Of a stretch of DNA of 16,661 bases, positions 6,470 through 12,783 are shown one piece after another; position 1 is the stretch's first letter; each line of letters starts with the position of its first letter. The notes below the pieces were generated by a model, which saw nothing but the letters and a program-made list of their open reading frames with translations, searched no databases and was not told where the DNA came from. Position numbers and translations under genes: made by a program. The DNA is taken from positions 1 to 16,661 of the forward strand of contig CAAGEE010000021.1 of the NCBI GenBank assembly GCA_900768815.1, written 5' to 3'. The DNA comes from Bacilli bacterium. Its GTDB lineage: Bacteria > Bacillota_I > Bacilli_A > RF39 > UBA660.

Positions 6470-7270
6470 ATGAAAGTTTCTAGAAGTGGCTATTATAAAT
6501 GGTTGAAAACAAAAGATATTTTAAACAATTATGAATTAAATAGAAATAATATGTGTGATTTAGTTAAGGATTATCATAAAAAACATCCATCGTGGGGATA
6601 TAGACATATTAATAGACAAATAAGAGTTGATGTAGGTTGGTATGTCTCTGATAACTTTGTTCATAAGTGTTGTAAATTTTTAGGAACAAAATCAGTTGTA
6701 AGAAGTTATAAATATAGAAAACCAGGTGAAGAATCAATTAAATATCCTAACTTAGTTAAAGGTAATTGGAATGCTTCTAAACCATTAGAATTAATAGTTA
6801 CAGATATGACGTGTATAAAATATCGTGGTTGTTTATATGATACTGTCTTATACATGGATGCATTTAATATAGAAATATTAGCTTATTCATACACTAAAAA
6901 GCATAATTCAATACTTCCTTATTATGAAGGATTAAACATAATTTTAGACAAAATAAAAGGAATTAATTATCCCACAACTTTGCACAGTGATCAAGGGATA
7001 GTTTATTCCTCAATGGCATTTACTAATGCACATAAAGATTATAACATAATTCGTTCGATGAGTCGAGCAGGAACGCCAACAGATAATCCTAAAATGGAAT
7101 CTATTAATGGTTGGATAAAAGATGAAATTATGAATGATTGGAATATTGATAGTTATGATTCATTTGACGAATTTATTAATGCATATATTTATTATTATAA
7201 TAATGAACGATTAGCATGTTCATTAGATTATAAAACCCCAATTCAGTATAAAACTGAACTAGGGTTCTAA
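6470..7270 (+). CDS. IS3-family transposase OrfB (catalytic, DDE)
   Basis: This catalytic part of the transposase reads 266 aa from the first ATG. The same frame is open upstream to the A-run at 6347, so the natural product is probably the OrfAB fusion. It begins with the SRSGYYKWL helix-turn-helix typical of IS3 OrfB and an HPSWGYRHI segment. An RNase H-like integrase core follows, with D112 (VTDMTCIKY), D174 (HSDQG) and E210 (NPKMESINGWIK), counted from this ATG. The last two are 35 residues apart, the IS3 norm. No internal stop or missing catalytic residue is seen, so the enzyme should be competent. The gene ends 13 bases before the right inverted repeat. Confidence 0.92.
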   Translation: MKVSRSGYYKWLKTKDILNNYELNRNNMCDLVKDYHKKHPSWGYRHINRQIRVDVGWYVSDNFVHKCCKFLGTKSVVRSYKYRKPGEESIKYPNLVKGNWNASKPLELIVTDMTCIKYRGCLYDTVLYMDAFNIEILAYSYTKKHNSILPYYEGLNIILDKIKGINYPTTLHSDQGIVYSSMAFTNAHKDYNIIRSMSRAGTPTDNPKMESINGWIKDEIMNDWNIDSYDSFDEFINAYIYYYNNERLACSLDYKTPIQYKTELGF

Positions 7271-7283
7271 AAATTCTTTTTTA

Positions 7284-7309
7284 GTGTCTACTTTTTGTTG
7301 ACTAATTCA
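7284..7309 (+). repeat. Right terminal inverted repeat (IRR)
   Basis: It starts GTGTCTACTTTTTG and ends TTCA, and is the reverse-complement partner of 5968-5993. Confidence 0.85.
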
Positions 7310-7324
7310 AAGAAATTAAAAGTT
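7310..7324 (+). repeat. Right 15-bp direct repeat flanking the IS
   Basis: It is identical to 5953-5967 and starts at the base after the right inverted repeat. Confidence 0.85.
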
Positions 7325-7335
7325 TCTTCTTTTTC
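7310..7335 (+). terminator. Remnant of the thrS terminator on the right of the IS
   Basis: AAGAAA (7310-7315) can still pair with TTTCTT (7323-7328), and TCTTTTTC follows. It is a shortened six-pair version of the nine-pair hairpin present before insertion, so it may stop transcription leaving the IS only weakly. Confidence 0.5.
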
Positions 7336-7385
7336 TTTGTCAATTTTTTGTCAAGTGCTAAAAACTTGTCCGTTTTACATTTACA
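7336..7385 (+). promoter_or_regulatory. Repeat-bearing region upstream of the mraZ promoter
   Basis: Two TTTGTCAA direct repeats (7336-7343 and 7347-7354) are 11 bases apart, about one helical turn. The second overlaps a small inverted repeat, CAAGT (7352-7356) with ACTTG (7364-7368). This could be a regulator site, but I cannot name a protein for it. Confidence 0.25.
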
Positions 7386-7413
7386 TTTAAACATAACTTG
7401 GGTAATATATAAT
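7386..7413 (+). promoter_or_regulatory. Candidate promoter of the mraZ operon
   Basis: TATAAT lies at 7408-7413, with TTTAAA (7386-7391, four of six matches) 16 bases upstream. The transcript would start near 7420, at the first MraZ repeat. Confidence 0.55.
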
Positions 7414-7419
7414 TAAGCT

Positions 7420-7444
7420 GTGGCTGATAGTGGGAAAAAGTGGG
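7420..7444 (+). promoter_or_regulatory. MraZ operator: three GTGGS repeats with 10-bp period
   Basis: GTGGC (7420-7424), GTGGG (7430-7434) and GTGGG (7440-7444) are each separated by five bases, the spacing known for MraZ-binding repeats upstream of mraZ in many bacteria. They lie between the -10 hexamer and the mraZ start, and the last repeat is part of the ribosome binding site. MraZ should bind here and control its own operon. Confidence 0.88.
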
Positions 7445-7452
7445 GGATTTAT

Positions 7453-7887
7453 ATGTTTATTGGAGAATATCATCATTCTGTTGATGATAAGGGAAGACTA
7501 ATAATTCCATCTAAGTTTAGAGATGAACTAGGAACTAGTTTTATTATTACTAGAGGTATTGAAAATTGCCTATATGTTTATTCTCTAGAGTCTTGGAACA
7601 AAATTGTTGATAAACTCGAATCTCTACCATTTACAAAGAAAGACGCAAGAACATTTACACGATTTTTCTTATCAGGCGCCAGTGAAGCAGAACTTGACAA
7701 ACAGGGCCGTATTAACATTACCTCCCCACTAATCTCTTATGCTAAAATTACTAAAGAATGTATAGTAATTGGCACAGGAGACAGGTTAGAAATATGGTCA
7801 GAAGAATTATGGAATGAATTCTTCGCTTCTGCTAAAGACAGCATGTCGAACATAGCCGAAAATTTATTTGAAGGTGTGAGCATATAA
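7453..7887 (+). CDS. mraZ: Transcriptional regulator MraZ
   Basis: The 144-aa protein is the conserved first-gene regulator of division and cell-wall clusters. It forms a ring of AbrB-like domains and binds repeats upstream of its own gene. The N-terminus MFIGEYHHSVDDKGRL is near consensus. The two internally duplicated halves each carry the DxxxR motif (D11-R15 in DDKGR and D82-R86 in DKQGR). The start is the ATG at 7453 after GTGGGGGA. An in-frame GTG at 7420 is an operator repeat, not a start, and would add 11 residues foreign to the family. It overlaps rsmH by one base, so translation is probably coupled. Confidence 0.96.
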   Translation: MFIGEYHHSVDDKGRLIIPSKFRDELGTSFIITRGIENCLYVYSLESWNKIVDKLESLPFTKKDARTFTRFFLSGASEAELDKQGRINITSPLISYAKITKECIVIGTGDRLEIWSEELWNEFFASAKDSMSNIAENLFEGVSI

Positions 7888-8816
7888 TGGAAAAACATAT
7901 TAGCGTATTACTAGAAGAATCGATTTCTTCCCTTAACTTAAATGATTCTAGTATTATAGTTGATTGCACACTAGGTTATGGTGGACACAGTAGTAACATC
8001 TTGGCAAGAATAAAAAGAGGGTATTTATTCGCCTTTGACCAAGATAGTGAAGCAATTCGGCATAGTACTGAGCGATTATCATCAATCAGTACTAACTTCA
8101 CTATCATCAAAAGCAATTTTGTTAATTTAAAAGAAGAATTAGCAAAAAGAAACATTTATAAAGTCGATGGAGTCTTATTTGATTTAGGGGTTTCATCGCC
8201 TCAATTGGACGACAAAACAAGAGGATTTTCTTATCATGAAGATGCAAGACTAGATATGCGAATGGATAAGGATAATCCTATCTCAGCTTATGAGATTGTT
8301 AATAATTATACAAAAGAAGAACTAACAAATATTTTCTTCAAATATGGAGAAGACAAATTTTCACGAAATATTGCTAAAAAAATAATAGAGTATCGTGAGA
8401 ATAAACCAATAGAAACAACTCTAGAATTGGTTGAAATAATCAAAAGTGCTGTTCCTATGAAATTTAGAAAAGATAAACATCCTGCTCGTCAAATATTCCA
8501 AGCAATTAGAATAGAAGTAAATCATGAACTCGATGTAATAGAACCAGCTTTAGAACAAGCACTATCTATTTTAAATGTTCATGGTAGAGTAGCGGTAATA
8601 ACTTTCCATTCTCTAGAAGATAGAATTGTAAAAAACTTCTTTAAAGAAAAATGTGCAATAGATAAAAAATTACAAGGTATACCTAATATTCCTTCTGAAT
8701 ATTTACCAGACTATAAACTAGTAATAAACAAAGCTATTGTACCAACTGAAGATGAACTAAAAAATAATCCAAGGGCAAGAAGTGCCAAACTTCGTGTTAT
8801 AGAGAAGATAAAATGA
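7887..8816 (+). CDS. rsmH: 16S rRNA (cytosine-1402-N4)-methyltransferase RsmH
   Basis: This 309-aa SAM-dependent enzyme (formerly MraW) methylates N4 of C1402 in the decoding region of 16S rRNA. Visible motifs are the SAM-binding VDCTLGYGGHS (25-35), VDGVLFDLGVSSPQLD (93-108), RGFSYHEDARLDMRMD (112-127), and further on HPARQIFQAIRIEVN, ITFHSLEDR and the C-terminal NPRARSAKLR. Length and motif order are normal for the family. The ATG overlaps the last base of the mraZ stop codon, with AAGGTGTGAG (7871-7880) as the ribosome site. It ends with TGA, showing that TGA is a stop in this genome. Confidence 0.97.
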   Translation: MEKHISVLLEESISSLNLNDSSIIVDCTLGYGGHSSNILARIKRGYLFAFDQDSEAIRHSTERLSSISTNFTIIKSNFVNLKEELAKRNIYKVDGVLFDLGVSSPQLDDKTRGFSYHEDARLDMRMDKDNPISAYEIVNNYTKEELTNIFFKYGEDKFSRNIAKKIIEYRENKPIETTLELVEIIKSAVPMKFRKDKHPARQIFQAIRIEVNHELDVIEPALEQALSILNVHGRVAVITFHSLEDRIVKNFFKEKCAIDKKLQGIPNIPSEYLPDYKLVINKAIVPTEDELKNNPRARSAKLRVIEKIK

Positions 8817-8829
8817 AAAGGGTGATACA

Positions 8830-9129
8830 ATGAAAAAAGTAAAAAAGCGAATCAAAATTTCTAAGTTTGAAAAGCTACTATACGCTCTAGCAATAACTGT
8901 ACTTGTCTTATCACCTGTATCAATTGTTTTTTCTAAAGCAACTTTATCTAAAATTAATTTTGAAGTAGAAAAAAAGAAACACGATATAGAAGAACAACAA
9001 AAAACTAATGAAGGATTAGCTATGACTATTAATGAATTAGCCTCACTTACTAAGATTCAACAAGTTGCGGAAGAACAAGGATTGAGTTATAATAATGACA
9101 ATATAAAAACAGTACCTGATGAAAAATAG
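8830..9129 (+). CDS. ftsL: Cell division protein FtsL-like
   Basis: The 99-aa protein has the FtsL layout: a short basic cytoplasmic start, one membrane segment (about residues 16-36), an external coiled coil (about 38-75) and a short tail with LTKIQQVAEEQGLSY. That last part matches the family's pattern of a helix followed by 'IE--A---GL'. FtsL works with DivIC/FtsB to activate septal peptidoglycan synthesis by the division PBP, and here it directly precedes that PBP. Sequence conservation in FtsL is low, so the call rests mainly on topology and position. AAGGGTGAT precedes the ATG, and the next gene starts 11 bases after the stop. Confidence 0.85.
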   Translation: MKKVKKRIKISKFEKLLYALAITVLVLSPVSIVFSKATLSKINFEVEKKKHDIEEQQKTNEGLAMTINELASLTKIQQVAEEQGLSYNNDNIKTVPDEK

Positions 9130-9140
9130 GAGTGATGAAA

Positions 9141-11294
9141 TTGAAAAACAAAAAGAAGGGAAACAATGTACGCTATTCAAAAGCAATCATAATTTTTTCT
9201 CTTCTTTTGTTTGCTTTAATAGCTGGAAGACTAGTTCAATTATCATTATCTAAAGAGGTTGATGGTGTAAATTTAAAAGAATTAGCTAGTAAGAGAACAA
9301 CTCGTACTCAAGTACTTAGTGCAAAAAGAGGAAACATCTATTCAAATGATGGGGAAGTACTAGCCCAAAACGTTTCAGCCTATAAACTAATTGCTTACTT
9401 AGACTCAAAAAGAACAACTAATGAAAAGAACCCTCAGCACGTTGTGGATAAAGAAAAAACAGCAGAAGCCCTAGCACCAATTCTTGGTATTGAAAAAGAT
9501 GAAATATTAAAATATTTAAGTAAGGAAAATGTTTATCAAACTGAGTTTGGCGTAAAAGGAAAAAACTTATCAGAATTAACTAAAAAACAAATTGAAGACT
9601 TAAACTTACCAGGCCTTGGCTTCATTGAAAGTTTTAAAAGATATTATCCTAAGGGAGAATTTGCTTCATATACCATAGGTTATGCAAAAGCTAATACAGA
9701 TGAAAAAACTGGCAAAGAAACAATAACTGGTGAAATGGGTATTGAAAAGTCATACGAAAGTGTTTTAAAGGGTGAAGATGGTTATATCACATATCAAAAA
9801 GATTTAAAGGGTTATCAAATACCCAATACCCCTGTTTTAAAAAAAGATGCCACTCAAGGCAAAGACATTTATTTAACTATCGAAAGTAACGTTCAGTTCT
9901 TTATTGAACAAGCCCTAAAAAATGTTGATGCAGAATATGACTTTGACTGGTTCCATATAACAATAGCTGATGCCAAAACTGGGGCAATTCTTGGTACTTC
10001 AACATATCCATCATTTGATCCTAATACTAGAAATATTACTAATTATCTAGATATGATGTTAGCATCTCCATACGAACCTGGTAGTACTATGAAAACATTT
10101 ACTTATATGGCCGCTATGGAAAATGGCGTTTATGATGGAACTGAAACATATACTTCTGGTGTCTATGTTACAAAAGATGGAACTGAAATAGGTGATTGGA
10201 ATCGTAATGGTTGGGGTGTGATTAACTTTGACAAAGGTTATGCTATGAGTAGTAATACAGCAATCATCAATATGATTGAACGCCATATGGACAGTATGAT
10301 GTTAAGACAATACTTTAAAAAACTAGGCTTTGGTAAAAAAACAGGTATAAATCTACCAAACGAAAGCACTGGTAAAATAGATTTTAAATACGAAACAGAA
10401 ATATATAATGCTGGTTTTGGACAAGGTATAACAACAACTCCAATTCAAAACATTCAAGCACTAACGTCATTAACTAATGATGGTATAATGCTAAAACCAT
10501 ATATTGTATCTAAAATAGTAGATCCGGAAACTAGTGAAGTAATATTAGAAAATAAGCGTAACGAAACAGAACGTGTAGCCTCAACTATGACTGTCCAAAA
10601 GATGCTCCAACTTATGGATGATTGTGTAAATATTGATGGCAACACTGGTACATGGTATAAATTAGCCTCAGGTGAATTAATTGGAAAAACAGGTACCTCA
10701 CAAATAGCAAGTGAAAATGGTTCAGGATACTTAGCAGGTAAGGAAAATGTCATTTCTTCATTTTCTGGAATTTATCCTAAAAGTAATCCTCAATATATAA
10801 TTTATGCTTCTGTAAAGAAACCAACAGCTGGAAGTACAAAACCAATCTCAAATGCCATTAAAGAAATAGTTAACAATTTAAGTAAATATTATGGTACAGA
10901 AGAACAAACAACATCATCTACCAAAGTAAAAGATTTCAAACTAGATAATTATGTAAACAAAAAGACAGAAGATGCTAAAACAACACTAGATGCTAAACAA
11001 ATAAAATATACAGTTATTGGTAATGGTACTAAAATAATAAAACAATATCCAGAAAAGAATGATACAATGACAAGTACCGATACACTATATTTAATAACTA
11101 ATGATACAACATTATTGGTACCAAACGTCGTAGGATTATCTTCAAAAACAGCAAAAAACCTTCTTCAAAAATTAAACATAAAAGTAACATTAAACGGTGT
11201 AGGTTATGTAACAGAGCAATCCATACCAGAGGGAACTAATATAACACAAGGTATGGAAATAAATCTAACCCTAAATCCTAAGTTTTCTACTTAG
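9141..11294 (+). CDS. Division penicillin-binding protein (class B) with PASTA domains
   Basis: The 717-aa class B PBP should be the septal transpeptidase, related to FtsI/PBP2B/PBP2X/SpoVD. Numbering from the chosen start, it has one membrane segment (about 14-34), a dimerisation domain opening with RGNIYSNDGEVLAQN and a transpeptidase domain. The catalytic motifs are S315-x-x-K318 (GSTMK), S370-x-N372 (SSN) and K516-T-G (GKTGTSQ). Two C-terminal PASTA repeats follow (about 595-654 and 657-714; the second starts VPNVVGLS). The start is the TTG at 9141, because AGGAGTGAT (9128-9136) is then correctly spaced; the ATG at 9135 sits inside that site. It follows ftsL by 11 bases and the next gene by 10, all in one operon. 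I cannot tell PBP2B from SpoVD orthology here, so no symbol is given. Confidence 0.93.
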   Translation: MKNKKKGNNVRYSKAIIIFSLLLFALIAGRLVQLSLSKEVDGVNLKELASKRTTRTQVLSAKRGNIYSNDGEVLAQNVSAYKLIAYLDSKRTTNEKNPQHVVDKEKTAEALAPILGIEKDEILKYLSKENVYQTEFGVKGKNLSELTKKQIEDLNLPGLGFIESFKRYYPKGEFASYTIGYAKANTDEKTGKETITGEMGIEKSYESVLKGEDGYITYQKDLKGYQIPNTPVLKKDATQGKDIYLTIESNVQFFIEQALKNVDAEYDFDWFHITIADAKTGAILGTSTYPSFDPNTRNITNYLDMMLASPYEPGSTMKTFTYMAAMENGVYDGTETYTSGVYVTKDGTEIGDWNRNGWGVINFDKGYAMSSNTAIINMIERHMDSMMLRQYFKKLGFGKKTGINLPNESTGKIDFKYETEIYNAGFGQGITTTPIQNIQALTSLTNDGIMLKPYIVSKIVDPETSEVILENKRNETERVASTMTVQKMLQLMDDCVNIDGNTGTWYKLASGELIGKTGTSQIASENGSGYLAGKENVISSFSGIYPKSNPQYIIYASVKKPTAGSTKPISNAIKEIVNNLSKYYGTEEQTTSSTKVKDFKLDNYVNKKTEDAKTTLDAKQIKYTVIGNGTKIIKQYPEKNDTMTSTDTLYLITNDTTLLVPNVVGLSSKTAKNLLQKLNIKVTLNGVGYVTEQSIPEGTNITQGMEINLTLNPKFST

Positions 11295-11304
11295 AGGTGA
11301 TAAA

Positions 11305-12162
11305 ATGTATCAAGAAAAGTATGATAAAATGACCAATATTATTACTATAATCATCGTAATAATTGTATTTCTTTTACTTATAATATTTAAAATAATACCA
11401 GATTTAAAAGCAATTAGAGGAAGTAGTGATACATATATCAATTATGATAAATATGACACAGTAGTAGGAATAAAAATAAATACTAATACAGACTTTCTAT
11501 TAGTAATTACAGATAACAAAGTTCAAAATATTATATTTCTATCTAGTAATTCTCTTTGTCTATATAATAAAAATATAGAAGGAAATACTATAAGTAATTC
11601 TTTAACTAACGTATTAAATATTTTAAGAAATAATGATGTCTTACTAAATGAATTAACTCTTATAAAATATCCAAAAAACTCTTCGTATAATGATGTAAAA
11701 CAAATTCTTGCAAATAACTTAACTCTACAAGAAAAAGAATCCACATATCAACTTCTAGCAGTAGAGTATAACATCAAGTCCTACCAGGACAACACAGAAC
11801 AACTTCAAGCTATAGAAGCTTACTCAAAAGAGTTAACTAGAAAGTATAAAAATGATAAAATTCTTAAAGAAACCCTTAAGAAACAAACCAAAGAAGAATT
11901 ACAAAAAGCCGCTAATAATGTTTATAGCAAATTAGAAAAATATGCTAAAAATGTTGAAAATCAAGAAATATATTCAACATCTCTAATAATTACTGATATA
12001 CCGGCTAATCAAGACTTGACTTTATATCCTAGTGTTGATAGTTGGTATTATATTAAAAATCATCAAGTTTATGCTTACATAAATTTTAAAACTACTAGCA
12101 ATAATTATGATTTCTGTTATAATGGTAGTATATATAATATGAAGGAAGGAAAATGTTCATGA
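11305..12162 (+). CDS. Single-pass membrane protein of unknown function, 285 aa
   Basis: I do not recognise a confident family. One strong membrane segment (about residues 10-31) is followed by an external region. Residues about 50-155 form short beta strands and helices (VVGIKINTNTDFLLVITDNKVQNI style), faintly like the middle domain of RsgI-type anti-sigma factors. A charged helical stretch follows (about 165-220), then a small C-terminal domain with two Cys (C271, C284) near the end that could make a disulphide. Its N-terminus has no DNA-binding or zinc motif. It begins 10 bases after the PBP stop behind GAGGTGAT and overlaps the next gene by four bases (ATGA), so it belongs to the mraZ operon. 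In most relatives mraY or another murein gene stands here. A role in envelope growth or division is inference. Confidence 0.7.
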   Translation: MYQEKYDKMTNIITIIIVIIVFLLLIIFKIIPDLKAIRGSSDTYINYDKYDTVVGIKINTNTDFLLVITDNKVQNIIFLSSNSLCLYNKNIEGNTISNSLTNVLNILRNNDVLLNELTLIKYPKNSSYNDVKQILANNLTLQEKESTYQLLAVEYNIKSYQDNTEQLQAIEAYSKELTRKYKNDKILKETLKKQTKEELQKAANNVYSKLEKYAKNVENQEIYSTSLIITDIPANQDLTLYPSVDSWYYIKNHQVYAYINFKTTSNNYDFCYNGSIYNMKEGKCS

Positions 12163-12692
12163 AAGCTACTGTAAATATACGCAATTGGATAATAATATTG
12201 TTATGTATAACCATAGTATGCATGGCAATTGGTTTTGCCTTCCTTTCTATGCAACTCGAAAAAAATAGTAGCAATATCCCAATTCATGACGTTTCTTTTA
12301 CAAATATAAATCCAAGAACACCTGTTCAAGGAGGTTCAAAAGTTCCAAATGCTACAGCAACCATTACTAATTTTAATCAAACAATAAATTTTAAATTTCA
12401 TTTATATTCTCCAACAGATGAAATTAGTTATCGTATAACAATAAAAAATAAAGGTACGATTGATGCTGAAATAGTTAGTTTAATTGAGTATCCGGATTAT
12501 TTAAACGATGCAAACGTTGCAAAAAAAATTTATCCTATTGAAATAAAACATAATAACATCATAGGCAAAGTATTAGCACCAGGAGAAGAAACTGAATTAA
12601 ATGTAGCCGCGACATTCAACTATAAAGAATTACCAAGAGTAGCAACAGCCTTATATCAAATAACAATACTAACCAAAAGTCCTGAAAAGTAA
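12159..12692 (+). CDS. Membrane-anchored beta-rich exported protein, 177 aa
   Basis: A short N-terminus (MKATVNIRN) leads into one hydrophobic segment (about 9-31). An external beta-rich domain follows, with VSFTNINP, ISYRITIKNKGTIDAEIVSL and VLAPGEETELNVAATF. The NKGTIDA plus PGEE pattern resembles the beta-sandwich domains of TasA/camelysin-like or other 'conserved repeat' surface proteins, but no family is certain. No Cys lies in the external part. The start is chosen at the second ATG (12159): AGGAAGGA (12143-12150) is eight bases away from it and only two from the ATG at 12153, and the ATGA overlap with the previous stop is typical of coupling. It is the last gene of the mraZ operon, with a terminator right at its stop. 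Confidence 0.7.
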   Translation: MKATVNIRNWIIILLCITIVCMAIGFAFLSMQLEKNSSNIPIHDVSFTNINPRTPVQGGSKVPNATATITNFNQTINFKFHLYSPTDEISYRITIKNKGTIDAEIVSLIEYPDYLNDANVAKKIYPIEIKHNNIIGKVLAPGEETELNVAATFNYKELPRVATALYQITILTKSPEK

Positions 12693-12715
12693 ATTGGAAT
12701 TTTTCCAATTTTTTT
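12691..12715 (+). terminator. Intrinsic terminator of the mraZ operon
   Basis: AAATTGGAA (12691-12699) pairs with TTCCAATTT (12703-12711) around a TTT loop and runs into a T tract (to 12715). It overlaps the stop codon of the preceding gene. Confidence 0.85.
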
Positions 12716-12728
12716 GTTTTGGTAAATA

Positions 12729-12758
12729 TTGTCGCCTAATATACATTTATGATATAAT
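12729..12758 (+). promoter_or_regulatory. Promoter of the second membrane-protein operon
   Basis: TATAAT (12753-12758) is preceded by TG one base away (12750-12751), an extended -10. TTGTCG at 12729-12734 is a possible -35 with an 18-base spacer. It follows directly on the mraZ-operon terminator. Confidence 0.7.
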
Positions 12759-12783
12759 AACGATAATAGGAGTAGTGTGTGGT

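Larger units (their letters stand above)
5968..7309 (+). mobile_element. IS3-family insertion sequence, 1342 bp
   Basis: The element is bounded by 26-bp imperfect inverted repeats that begin TGAA and end TTCA. It contains two overlapping-frame genes in the usual IS3 arrangement (orfA, then orfB in the -1 frame). OrfB keeps the DDE residues with the D-35-E spacing typical of IS3. Its flanking 15-bp direct repeats are perfect and the terminator it interrupts can be rebuilt exactly, so insertion is probably recent and the element may still be active. It separates the thrS operon from the mraZ operon. Confidence 0.93.

Noticed and set aside
7420..7452. A GTG start that would lengthen MraZ by 11 residues
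   Set aside because: This GTG is the first MraZ operator repeat. The family starts MFIGEY, which matches the ATG at 7453 with a G-rich ribosome site.
10059..10753. Reverse-strand open frames within the PBP gene
   Set aside because: The plus frame encodes the intact transpeptidase domain with all catalytic motifs. The reverse frames match nothing and lack start signals.
12694..12783. A 30-residue hydrophobic N-terminal extension of the 453-aa membrane protein
   Set aside because: It translates the terminator tail and the extended -10 promoter. The ATG at 12784 gives a normal basic start and membrane segment.
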